A stretch of DNA of 43,799 bases from Ahniella sp. (GTDB lineage Bacteria; Pseudomonadota; Gammaproteobacteria; Xanthomonadales; Ahniellaceae). Within the stretch, counting starts at the first letter, position 1, and each line of letters opens with the position of its first letter. The notes beneath the pieces are model-generated. The model saw only the letters and a program-made list of their open reading frames with translations, made no database searches and was not told the DNA's origin. The DNA lies in the NCBI GenBank assembly GCA_016712105.1, contig JADJRU010000025.1, forward strand, positions 1 to 43,799. Reading direction: 5' to 3'. The translations under genes were made by a program, and so were the position numbers. Below, piece by piece: positions 35,056-43,799 of this stretch.

Positions 35056-38000
35056 TGCTTCGGTTCTTCCGGAGGTAATGGCAACTCGGCCTGGTTCGGC
35101 AATTCAGGCGCTTCAGTCACGGTCTCGACCGAAGTTGCGGCAGCGTCCACCGCAGGTGCTTCTGCCGGCGCGGGCATGGGCGCTGCGACCGGCGCACGCG
35201 GCGCGAACACCGGTTGCCACACGCCGCCCTGCATGAATGCCGACAGCGCATTGCGGCTCCAGCGCACCAGCGACCACGCCATCCAGAATGCCCACGCCAG
35301 CATCAGCGCGCGATACAACCAGATCGGCAGGGTCACGGCATGGCCCTGCGGCAGCACGCTGTCACTGAGATCATCGAACCATTTGAGGTCACCGGCGCCC
35401 CAACCGCGACTGATCACGTGCAGGTCGGGCTGACCGACGAGGCCGGTCTGAAGGGCTGCGAACAAGGAGATCAGTGCCGCCAGCGTCAACATCACGAAGG
35501 CCATCTGCAAGAGATCGAAGCGCCAGTACCAACCCTCATGATGCAGGCGTTTGCGCCAGTCGATCAGGAACAACCACGCGGCAAACACGAAGAGTGCAAA
35601 CCAGGACACGGTCGAGAACCCGATACCGAGCAGCAACCAGTCATGCAGCTTCAGCGAAGTGCGGGCACTGCGACTGAGTGCCAAGGCAATCAGGATCATC
35701 GCCAACAGCTCACCCCAATACAGCACGGCCGGTCCCAGACGCGGGCCACTCGCCGAAATGGTCCATCGATCTTCGGGGACATTCAGGCCCAGACTGATGT
35801 TGGACGCAGGCGCCTTCAGGTCCACTTCCGGGGTAGCCATACGCAACGCGGAACCTTCTCCGACATGGCGCCAGACCACCTGATCGAACCGGTTCCCGGC
35901 GTGATCGGCAGACGCAACACACGCTTTTCCGGACGAAGATTCAGCAGCTGACCATTCACGGTCACCGACAACACCTCTGCTTGCTCCGGCAACACGATGC
36001 CGTGTTGGCCACCCTGGGTGGCGCGCCATTGCAGACTCAGATCGTGTTCGACCGAACGTTTCGCAAAACGCGATTGCAGCGTGACCTGGTCAAACGCGAT
36101 CGTGCCCCCCGGCACCGCTTCCGGCCGGGTGACCTGCACGTTCAGGCGCTCCTTCGGCAAAGGATGGAATTCGAACAACTGGCTGGAATCGGTCGGATGA
36201 ACACCCGGCAGGCCGCCCACGAGCACATTCCAGGTCGGGCTCGCGCTGACTTGCCACACCTCGGCACGCTGCGTCAGTTCCGGTGCATCCAGTTCCAGAC
36301 TCGGCACCGTATCAAGTCGCGATTCAAACCAGACAGCACTCGCACCCTCGGAGAACGGCAAGGTGATCCGCCCGTCGGTAACCTGGAAATCGGCACTCAA
36401 CACGCGCTCGCCGGCAATCAAGGGCAACTCGATCGAGAACGCTCCGGTTTCCGGGGCGAGCCGTTGTACGGTGGTCTGCACGGACCAGTCCAGATCAAAG
36501 CGAAGATGGCGCGTGACGCGGACAAACGGCGCAAAGCGCTGCGCCACGCCGGCATCGGCCAGTCCTTGATCGCCATCGATCACACGCGTCAGGTTCAGCG
36601 TGCCCGTCGGCAGTCGACCTTCATTGATGCCACTGACATCCCAACCGTTCGCGCTGGCATCGATCCAACCCGGATTCAGCGGGAACACCAGATCGACACT
36701 CGCGACGTTTGCCATCCGCGCAGTCATCTGCAAACGATGCACCCCGCGGCCGACCAGGATCCAGGCCAGACCATCAGGACGGGAGACCGCTTGCTCGACG
36801 GCCACACCGTCCAGGCTCAACGATTCCAGCGAGAGCAGCGCGTAGTTGCCGGGCAAGGGCACAGCCGTTGCCACCGCGGCATGGATGTTCTGGGCAACCG
36901 TGACGCGCTCACCCTCGATGCGTACTTCGGCTTCGGCCACGCGCGCGCAGTGCGGCGCACAGTCGGGTGCTTCGCGCAGGCGAACGCCGAGCTCGGCGAA
37001 CACGTCGTCCGGCGGCACCGGCGGTTCGCTGGCGTTCGCGCCAAAGCCGGCGGCCAGCAGCACCACACCAAGGCCCCAGCGACGCGATGGCAAAGCCGAC
37101 TTGAATAGGCGGACCATCAGCGCGACCAGACACCAGGCCAGAGAGGCGATCACAAAGAACCTCAGGATTGCCGTCAGCCACGGCGGGGTGATCAGCAGAC
37201 GCATGTTCTGGCTCGCTTCGACCGGCCCCTGGATATTCAACTGATAACCGCTGAAGTTCCAGCTCGGTTCGGCATAACCGTTCTGGTAGACCACCGCGTT
37301 CGATTCGTATCGGCGCATTTTTTTCGACGGTGCCTGCGACTGCTTGGGCTCCATCATGTTCGAACGTAATGCCGAACTATCCATATCCTGCATGGCATTC
37401 TCGGCAGAAGCCGCATCGACCGGCATCGATTCAGGCGCTGGCGCAGGCATAGGCTCGGCGACTTGAGCATACTGTTCTTCCATTGGCGCACCGGCCATGG
37501 TGCCCATCGCGAATCCGCGACCCGTGTTGCCATACATGTCACCCAGCAACTGCGGATAAAGCGCAAACCGCACCTGCGCAATCATGAACGGCACGCCGAC
37601 GATCAACACGATCAACGCCAGTCCGCGCCCGATCCAGCGCATGATGCGGACGAACCGTCCTTCCTGCGGAATGGCACGAACCACGGCCAACAGCGCCAGC
37701 GCACACATCAGGGAAACCCGTGGTGCATCCGGCTCATGCCAGGCCAGTGCGACATAAACCAACGGCACGATTGCCGCCAGTCGACCAAAACACACCGCGA
37801 ACAGCACCACGGTCAGCACGGCAAAAAACACATCGAGCAAGTCCCAGCGATCCAGCCAGGCTTGCGGTGCGCTGTCGATACAGTGCCGCCCACAGTCGGT
37901 ATCCCGGCGGCAACTGAAGACTGGTGCTGACCGAGTCGAAGGTGTGCATCCAGCCGGTGACCGGCAGATTGCGGGTCCCCGACTCTTCGCGTGCCGTGGT

Positions 38001-39257
38001 CGCCAGATTCAGGTCGCGCTGGCGCAGTTCCACACCCAGGGCCTTGTTGCCGACCGAACGGGTGATCAACGAAGGCTCGCCATTTTCGGTGGCGCGCCCC
38101 AAGGTCAGTGGCGCACGCACATCCAGTCGCCAGTCCTTTTTCATGCTGCCGTTGATCTGATCCTTCAAGGTCCATCCATTGCCATCGAAGTCCAGCCAGA
38201 GTTGGCGACTCAGGTTCAGGCGATTCTGGTCGGCGCTGGCCATGCCCCGCGAGGACTCGGTGATGACCATCGCGGTCTTTCCTTCGAGCATGAAGGCCGG
38301 GAACTGACGCCAGTCGGCCGGCACTTCCGCCATGTTCGGATCAATCTGCGGTGGGCCACCGGCCTCGGTCACGCGCAGGCTGCCGTCGGATGCATAGGAC
38401 CAGACCTCTTGCACCGGCCAAGGCGTGGTCCGTTCGGTCTGTGCGACTTCGGTCAACGGCGTCAGTGCACGCGCCATCAAGCGCACTGTAAACGTGCCTG
38501 GACGCACCTGCACGTGCAGTTTTCCATCCGATTCCAATCTCGACGGCAGGTCACCGCTCAAGCTGATGGGTTCGAATCCGGCCGGCAGCGGCGGCGGCAA
38601 CACTTCTTCGCGCCCCTTGCCGCTGACTTCAAACACCAGACGCGTTTCCATCCGCGCCGGGATCCCGTCGATCAGCAGGCGAAACACCTGCAGACTCAGT
38701 GCGTCCGCTTCCACGGAGGTGCTCTCGGCACGCCCCAGCCAAAGTCGATCACCACTTCGATTGAGCGGGAAGATGGTGCGGCCATCGACACTCAGGTCAA
38801 CCCGCGCCACCTGTTCGGGGACCCGGATGGATTCCGGCCGTTCGACAAACTTCAGCTGACCACTGATCCGGTACGTGCCGGCTTCCAGCAACAGGGACGG
38901 CGCACCGTCGATCATCAGGACGGGCGCGCTGTTGCCGTCCACGAGCACTGCCAGGGCTGGACGGATTCGTCGCCCGGCAAGGGCACGACACTGCGCGCAA
39001 ACAGTTGCCAGGTCTGTCTCAAATTCAGCGCCCTCGGCACTGACGCGGATCTGCAATGCCGACGGCCAGGCACAGATGAACTCCGACTCGTCGGAATAGT
39101 CGCTGCCGAAGCCCGCCGGGCATTGCCGGTATTCCTCGCCATGCAGCACCCATTGGCGCCAGTCGCGCAACACGTTCGGCAACTCGGATTCGGTGGGCGG
39201 CGCGGCCGAAGAAAGGCTCACGCACAGCATCAGGATCAGGGCAAAACAAACACGCAT
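35052..39257 (-). CDS. Giant inner-membrane protein with large periplasmic domains, two frameshifts
   Basis: One reading unit of about 1,400 residues, unrecognised in function. It starts at ATG 39257 with a strong GGAGG box. Residues 1-19 are a signal peptide (MRVCFALILMLCVSLSSAA), then a beta-rich periplasmic part with a C-x2-C (CAQCRALAG). The frame breaks at about 37880, where DSAPQAWLDRWDLLDVFFAV continues, adding membrane segments (FAVLTVVLFAVCFGRLAAIV; VSLMCALALLAVV), a Met/Pro-rich loop, another helix and a second periplasmic domain. A second break near 35890-35897 leads to four C-terminal helices (LLAMILIALALSR; GFSTVSWFALFVFAAWLFLI) and a Pro/Ala tail. Two indels rather than three genes is my reading, since the pieces join smoothly. 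Confidence 0.7.
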
Positions 39258-39420
39258 GACTTCCTCCCGTCATTGTCGACCGCACGGCACCAAGCTTGTT
39301 GATGCCAATCGCGCATTGAAACGAGCATTGCACGAATCGGGGTTTGGCGGCAGCAGGTTTGGCCCGCCCGGGTCGGGGTATCGATCCAATACACTCCGGG
39401 TTTTGGATCCCGGTGATTGA

Positions 39421-40085
39421 ATGCTGGTTGCCCTCAACAAACCCTTCGGCGTGTTGTGCCAGTTCAGTGGTGGCGAAGGGCGGCCAACGCTGCGCGACTG
39501 TCTGGACGAAGCCTTGGGCAAGGCCTGGGTCGAATCGGCTTCCGGCCTCATTCCGGCATCTGCCGCCTGGCGCGACATTTATCCAGCCGGACGCCTCGAC
39601 CTGGACAGTGAGGGATTGTTGTTGCTGAGTGACGACGGCGCCTTGATCCACCAGATCAGCGACCCACGGCACAAGTGGCCAAAAACGTATTGGGCGCAGG
39701 TGGAACAGGAAGCCAGTCCTGAGCAGATCTCGGCGTTGCGGACGGGGGTGACACTGAACGACGGTCCAACTCTTCCGGCGAACGCTCGCCGCTTGCCCGA
39801 CGACATCGAACAATCACTGTGGCCGCGTGACCCGCCGATTCGAAGCCGTCAGAACATCCCGACCAGTTGGGTCGAACTTGAACTCCGGGAAGGTCGTAAC
39901 CGGCAAGTCCGCAGGATGACGGCAGCAGTCGGTTTACCCACTCTTCGACTGGTTCGTGCAGCAATCGGACCCTATCGCCTGGACGGGCTTGCACCCGGAC
40001 ATCTGCGAGTACTGGACGCACGCGCGGCGCCACCTTCCCCAAAATCACGCCCAGACCATTGGCCGCGCGGGACCGGCGCCATTGA
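39421..40085 (+). CDS. rluE: 23S rRNA pseudouridine synthase, RluE-like
   Basis: An RsuA-family pseudouridine synthase that modifies U2457 of 23S rRNA in E. coli. It starts MLVALNKPFGVLCQFSGGEG and has the catalytic AGRLDLDSEGLLLLSDDG with Asp in the RLD motif, KTYWAQVEQ, and LREGRNRQVRRMTAAVGLPTLRLVR (in part RNRQVRRMTAAVG). The usual family end is at LAPGHLRVL, about residue 197. Beyond that the frame runs on for 300 bases inside the next gene with no family similarity. A stop in another frame at 40083-40085 would be natural, so a one-base slip near 40010-40080 is likely; the exact end is uncertain. Confidence 0.85.
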
Positions 40086-40984
40086 ACGCCCTGCCCGACC
40101 CCGCCTTGTGGCCTGGCCTTGCTGTCTGGCGACACCTGATCGCCGATCTGCGCTGGAGTCGATTGGCGCATTACGTGGCCATGCTGTGGCTTGGCGCGGC
40201 ATTACACTGGCGGATGATTTGGGCAGACTTGGGCATCGAGTCGTTTGCCCGCACTCTGCCGGCGCTGGCGGGCATGATGCTGGCGATCACGCTGGCTTCG
40301 ATGTTCGCGTCGGTGCGCAATGATCTCGCCGACTTGCGGATTGACCGCATCTCCAATACCTCAAGACCCCTGGCTTCAGCACGAATTGCCGCAGGCCCGG
40401 CACTCGCTGCATCACTTCTTGCGCTGCTGGTTGCGATACTGATCGCCACGACATTGGGGCCGACTTGCGTGCTGGTCCTGATCGGCATCAGCCTGCTGTA
40501 TGAACTCTATTCAAGCCCGCCGTGGCGCCTGAAACGCTTGCCGATCCTGGCCAAATTGATCATCGGTCTGAACTCGCTTCTGGTGGCGGTTGCCGGTTAC
40601 GAACTGGCCGGTGGTGATCTCCGGACTTTTCCACTGGATTGGGCCTTGTACTTGTTGATTGCGATTGGACTGGCCGCAAACTTCATCGATCTCAAGGACA
40701 TCGAAGGGGATCGCGCGGACGGAATCAGGACCTTGCCGGTCTGGTTGGGTTTCGCGAACGCAGTACGCCTGATCACCGTTTTCACCACGATGGCTTACGT
40801 CTGGGCAGCCGCCCTGCTCGCCAGTGTCTGGCTGGTACCGGTTACCGTGATCCTGCTTTGTTGCCATGTGCGGGCAATCCATCACCGACCCTACAGCGAA
40901 GCCCCGGTTTTCCGGTGGTACTTGTTGTCCCAAACCAGTCTTGTTGGTGCCTTATGCCTGACCGCCCTGCCGTTCTGGCGATGA
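40082..40984 (+). CDS. UbiA-family prenyltransferase
   Basis: An integral membrane aromatic-type prenyltransferase of about 300 residues. Two Asp-rich motifs are present: NDLADLRID near residue 80 (N-D-x2-D-x3-D) and DLKDIEGDRADG near 203 (D-x2-D-x3-D), which bind the Mg-diphosphate of the prenyl donor. Eight or nine helices are predicted. The start is uncertain: TTG 40082, which overlaps a TGA in the manner of coupled starts, or ATG 40181. It is not the UbiA of ubiquinone synthesis by context, and the acceptor is unknown. Its stop overlaps the next gene's start by four bases, as do the following two junctions. Confidence 0.85.
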   Translation: MNALPDPALWPGLAVWRHLIADLRWSRLAHYVAMLWLGAALHWRMIWADLGIESFARTLPALAGMMLAITLASMFASVRNDLADLRIDRISNTSRPLASARIAAGPALAASLLALLVAILIATTLGPTCVLVLIGISLLYELYSSPPWRLKRLPILAKLIIGLNSLLVAVAGYELAGGDLRTFPLDWALYLLIAIGLAANFIDLKDIEGDRADGIRTLPVWLGFANAVRLITVFTTMAYVWAAALLASVWLVPVTVILLCCHVRAIHHRPYSEAPVFRWYLLSQTSLVGALCLTALPFWR

Positions 40985-41958
40985 TCCACCGTTTGGTGCT
41001 GTGGGCCATGTTGGCAATGGCCGCGGAAAGTGTGTGCGCCGAAACAGCGAACCAGACCGCACAAGATCGCGGGCGCGAGTACCTGCGGTCGGTACAGCGC
41101 GCGGATGGCGCGATCGCCGATCCGGCCGACCCTCTTTTTGAAACCTGGGAGACCGTGCTGGCAACACGCGCACTCGCCAGAAGCCCTTCCGAAGCGGACC
41201 GCGATGCGGTGGATCGGGCCCTCACATTCCTCAAAGCTCAAGAGAATGTCGATCAATTGGTGTGCCACAACCGTCGCTGCCAAGCGGTCATCTGTGTGGA
41301 GACCAGCGCCGAATACTGGGGGCTGCGACAGGAACTGGATGGATCAGAACCGACACATCGTGCTGTCACCGCATTGTGGGCGTATCAGCAAGATGATGGC
41401 CGTTTCCTGATCGGCAATCCGGACGTACGCGAACGCAAGGATTTTGTATCCGTGACTGGGTTTGCCTTGATGCTGCCGGATCGAGGCGTCGTGTCCGCGC
41501 AGAACCGGCTCGCTGCGCTGGATTGGCTGGTCACACAACTTCAGGCAGACGGCAGCTTCGGACGCGCCTGGGAGTATTACGGCACCGAGGCGTACGCAGT
41601 TTGGGCGGTTGCCCGCGGCATCAGTCAGTTCGATCCTGCACAAACCAGGACGCTTCGGGACCGCCTGACCGAGTGGCTCCGGCATACCCAGAACCCGGAT
41701 GGTTCGTGGCCTGCGCCGGACGATCCTGGCGTGGGCGTATCGGCCGAGCTCGTCACGGCGTTGAACACGCAGTCATTGGCGGCGCTGACACCCGACGACA
41801 CCGCCGCAGACAAGGCGCGCGACTGGTTGCGCAGTCGCCAACACGCCGATGGTCACTGGACCGGCGGTCGATTCCCGATTCCGGTCGATCGTTATCGGAA
41901 AACCGAAGACCTCGCGGCAACGGCGTGGGCGATTCAGGCACTGGATCACCGGCCATGA
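40981..41958 (+). CDS. Exported prenyltransferase/squalene-oxidase-repeat protein
   Basis: A 325-residue exported protein with the signal peptide MIHRLVLWAMLAMAAESVCAET, likely cleaved near 20. The mature part is a set of alpha-toroid repeats: VQRADGAIADPADPLFETW, LQADGSFGRAWEYYGTEAYA (in part), TQNPDGSWPAPDD and RQHADGHWTGG, the QxxDGxW-like QW motif seen in squalene-hopene cyclases and protein prenyltransferases. The DxDD catalytic motif of cyclases is absent, so it is more likely a binding or modifying scaffold. Three cysteines sit close together (Cys95, Cys100, Cys105). It overlaps the UbiA and the next gene by four bases each. Confidence 0.75.
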   Translation: MIHRLVLWAMLAMAAESVCAETANQTAQDRGREYLRSVQRADGAIADPADPLFETWETVLATRALARSPSEADRDAVDRALTFLKAQENVDQLVCHNRRCQAVICVETSAEYWGLRQELDGSEPTHRAVTALWAYQQDDGRFLIGNPDVRERKDFVSVTGFALMLPDRGVVSAQNRLAALDWLVTQLQADGSFGRAWEYYGTEAYAVWAVARGISQFDPAQTRTLRDRLTEWLRHTQNPDGSWPAPDDPGVGVSAELVTALNTQSLAALTPDDTAADKARDWLRSRQHADGHWTGGRFPIPVDRYRKTEDLAATAWAIQALDHRP

Positions 41959-43175
41959 TCCAGCGACTGTGGACCACGTTTCAGCACACCGGCGAACGTA
42001 TCGAAAACTGGAACCTGCCGTTCCATCGGTTCCTCGTGTTGTTCGCGGGTTTGCTGACGATCCGTCTCGTGCTGGAATTTTTCTCGAACCAGCGTCTGTT
42101 CCAATTCTCCGACGTCATCCACATCGGCCTGTGGTTCTGTTTTGTCGTGCTTGCATTCATGGCCTTGCTGCAAGCCTTCAGCGGCCAGACCATGCTGCGC
42201 ACCGCACGCCTGGTGATCACCTGTTACGTGTTTTCGTGGTCGGCGCCCCTGATCGATCTGATGCTGTTCCAGGGTAATGGCGTCCGCATGAATTATCTGG
42301 CGATCGCTTCACCGGAACAGATGGCGTTTGCGTACCTGACGATCGGCGGACCCAGCATCATGCGCGGTGCCACGATCGGCATCCGGATCGAAATTGTCTG
42401 CCTGGTGCTGGCCTGTTTTGCGTATGTTTTTGGCCGCACACGGAGCGTGCTCCGCGCTGGTCTGGCCGCGTGGTTGATCTACACCATGTTGTTCATGACC
42501 GGCACGATCCCCTACTTGCTGACCATGCTGGTCAGCAGCCTCGGCCTTCAGTACCGACCCGACGATCAGAGCACCGTGCTGCTGCTTTTGTCGCTGGATC
42601 TCTGGTTGCTCGCCTGGTGCTGGTTTCGATTCCGCCGTGGCGAAGCAACCAGGATGGACCTTGGCCCCATGCTCCCGGTTGCCGGCCTGTTGTTGGCAGC
42701 GACAGTCGGCGCCGTGATGGCGGCGAGGGCTTATCCGGACAATCGAACCCTTGATCCGTCGACGCTGTTCTGGCCTTTCCTGATCACCTGGATCATCGCT
42801 GCCGGGTGGTATGGGTGGCGATTGCTGGAGGCACGTATCCACGGATCGGTTGGCACAGCCATCTGGATCCTCAGCCTCGGCACGATCGGATTGATCGAGC
42901 CAAGACTGCTGCTCGGGGTCCAGCTCCTGTTTTCGTTGGTCTGGATCTGGCGAGCACTGCTCGCGCAGGCGTTGCCCGCTTCTTCGTTTGCCGTGTTGGC
43001 CTATCCCCTTTTGGTGATCACCTCGACGCTGTTGGGTTATCAGCTCATGGGTGGCCCGATGATCGGCCTGGATCGCTGGTCCCTGTCCGGACTGTTCGGA
43101 GTGTCGGCAGTGCTGACCTTGATCCATGTCCGGCGCTCCGCACTGCCACACCGACAAGACAAGGCACGCCCATGA
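41955..43175 (+). CDS. Polytopic membrane protein of unknown function
   Basis: A 406-residue protein with about ten membrane helices and little else (IHIGLWFCFVVLAFMALLQA; LLLAATVGAVMAARAY; FAVLAYPLLVITSTLLGYQL). The N-terminal 20 residues are polar (TGERIENWN), then the first helix starts at about 27. No enzyme motif or transporter signature recognised. It is third in the overlapping chain UbiA, toroid protein, this protein, methyltransferase, with ATGA overlaps on both sides, so it probably works with them, for example as a carrier for the prenylated product. That role is inference from position. Confidence 0.7.
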   Translation: MIQRLWTTFQHTGERIENWNLPFHRFLVLFAGLLTIRLVLEFFSNQRLFQFSDVIHIGLWFCFVVLAFMALLQAFSGQTMLRTARLVITCYVFSWSAPLIDLMLFQGNGVRMNYLAIASPEQMAFAYLTIGGPSIMRGATIGIRIEIVCLVLACFAYVFGRTRSVLRAGLAAWLIYTMLFMTGTIPYLLTMLVSSLGLQYRPDDQSTVLLLLSLDLWLLAWCWFRFRRGEATRMDLGPMLPVAGLLLAATVGAVMAARAYPDNRTLDPSTLFWPFLITWIIAAGWYGWRLLEARIHGSVGTAIWILSLGTIGLIEPRLLLGVQLLFSLVWIWRALLAQALPASSFAVLAYPLLVITSTLLGYQLMGGPMIGLDRWSLSGLFGVSAVLTLIHVRRSALPHRQDKARP

Positions 43176-43799
43176 CCTTCAAGGATCACTTCTCCGGCCA
43201 CGCAGCGCAGTACCGACTCGCACGACCGGTCTATCCGGATGGTTTCATCGACGCCTTGTGTGCACAGTCTCCCGCACGCGACTGCTGCTGGGACGTGGGC
43301 TGCGGGAATGGTCAGGCCACGGTGCTGCTGGCCGACCGGTTTGAGCGCGTGATCGCAACGGATCCATCTGCCACGCAGATCGCCGAAGCGGTGCCTCGGC
43401 CCAATATCGACTATCGCGTCGAGCCTGCGGAAACCAGCAGCCTCGCGGCCCATAGCGTGTCGTTTGTCAGCGTCGCGCAGGCGTACCACTGGTTCGACCA
43501 CCAACGTTTCGTCACGGAAGTCCGCCGCGTCGCAAAACCGGGTGCCGTGATTGCCGCCTATGGTTACCGACACACGTCGGTGAGTCCGTCGATCGACACG
43601 TTGGTCGAGACTTTGTATGCCGGCACATTGGGGCTGGACTGGCCGCCGGAACGTTGCCACGTCGATGCCGGCCTGCTCGATCTGCCGTTTCCGTTCGAAC
43701 CCTTGCTCATTCCGCCGCATGAACTGCGCGTGGATTGGTCGCTGGCGCAGTTTCTCGATTACCTGCGCAGTTGGTCGGCGTCGCAGCGCTACGTCAAGC
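43172..43799 (+). CDS. Class I SAM-dependent methyltransferase, partial at the window edge
   Basis: The first 209 residues of a type 11 methyltransferase; the window ends in the coding region. It starts MTFKDHFSGHAAQYRLARPVYP, has motif I CWDVGCGNGQATVLLA at about 40-55, ATDPSATQIAEA, and AQAYHWFDHQRFVTEVRRV, the His-Trp-Phe-Asp stretch common in this group. It is the last visible gene of the overlapping chain after the UbiA gene. A role in methylating the prenylated product is possible, but many such genes act on unrelated small molecules. Confidence 0.85.
   Translation, partial: MTFKDHFSGHAAQYRLARPVYPDGFIDALCAQSPARDCCWDVGCGNGQATVLLADRFERVIATDPSATQIAEAVPRPNIDYRVEPAETSSLAAHSVSFVSVAQAYHWFDHQRFVTEVRRVAKPGAVIAAYGYRHTSVSPSIDTLVETLYAGTLGLDWPPERCHVDAGLLDLPFPFEPLLIPPHELRVDWSLAQFLDYLRSWSASQRYVK

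Noticed and set aside
35052..37840. Two separate genes instead of one giant membrane protein
   Set aside because: Neither piece has a credible own start or ribosome site, and both junctions join smoothly after a one-base correction, with overlaps of unrelated sequence otherwise.
1..43799. CRISPR array, tRNA, rRNA or transposase genes
   Set aside because: I looked through the intergenic regions for regular spaced repeats, cloverleaf-like sequences and transposase-like proteins and saw none. Small RNA genes could still be missed by eye.

Overview
The window looks like chromosome from a high-GC gammaproteobacterium, most likely of the Lysobacterales (Xanthomonadales). I infer this from the gene order rmlB-rmlA-rmlC-rmlD followed by a bifunctional ManC/XanB, as in the Xanthomonas LPS locus, from the sequence style of PrmC, DbpA, AroQ and TrmJ, and from an intergenic palindrome near 34.1 kb that resembles the REP elements common in that order. 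No rRNA, tRNA, CRISPR array, prophage or transposase was seen.

Layout. 0-5.8 kb: aroQ (minus), an exported protein of unknown function, the RNA helicase dbpA, a lipoprotein and a small exported protein. 5.0-8.1 kb: a minus-strand proB-proA operon with a coupled exported protein. 8.2-11.7 kb: a minus-strand operon of an FHA-GAF-PP2C phosphatase, two tandem 2-oxoglutarate/Fe(II) oxygenase paralogues (one with a degenerate metal site) and a small membrane protein. 11.7-14.3 kb: a MAPEG protein, then lptF-lptG for LPS export. 14.3-21.2 kb: a tightly overlapping minus-strand operon making dTDP-L-rhamnose (rmlBACD) and GDP-mannose (manC), extended by a degenerate S9-peptidase-like exported protein and a methyltransferase. 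21.5-24.1 kb: an unknown protein and a GGDEF-EAL protein. 24.3-26.4 kb: trmJ divergent from suhB-hslR. 26.5-28.9 kb: an ECF sigma factor with a zinc-type anti-sigma factor, a second MAPEG protein and a HutD/Ves protein. 29.2-31.8 kb: a purine-breakdown unit (adenine deaminase, hydroxyisourate hydrolase, urate oxidase PuuD), then priA. 34.2-39.3 kb: prmC and a giant membrane protein of about 1,400 residues. 39.4-43.8 kb: rluE followed by a chain of overlapping genes: a UbiA-family prenyltransferase, an exported alpha-toroid repeat protein, a polytopic membrane protein and a SAM methyltransferase. The last four genes are the best candidate here for an undescribed pathway.

Two features cut across the window. 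At about a dozen places a gene continues in another frame after a one-base slip, often at a short run of one base, and many of the genes hit are housekeeping genes. This points to residual indel errors in a long-read assembly more than to real decay, so those genes are annotated across the break. Separately, prmC carries an in-frame TAG exactly at the tyrosine codon of its catalytic NPPY motif.

Together the genes are mainly housekeeping: envelope polysaccharide precursors and LPS export, proline synthesis, translation and RNA modification, purine catabolism and replication restart, with several poorly characterised exported and membrane proteins.
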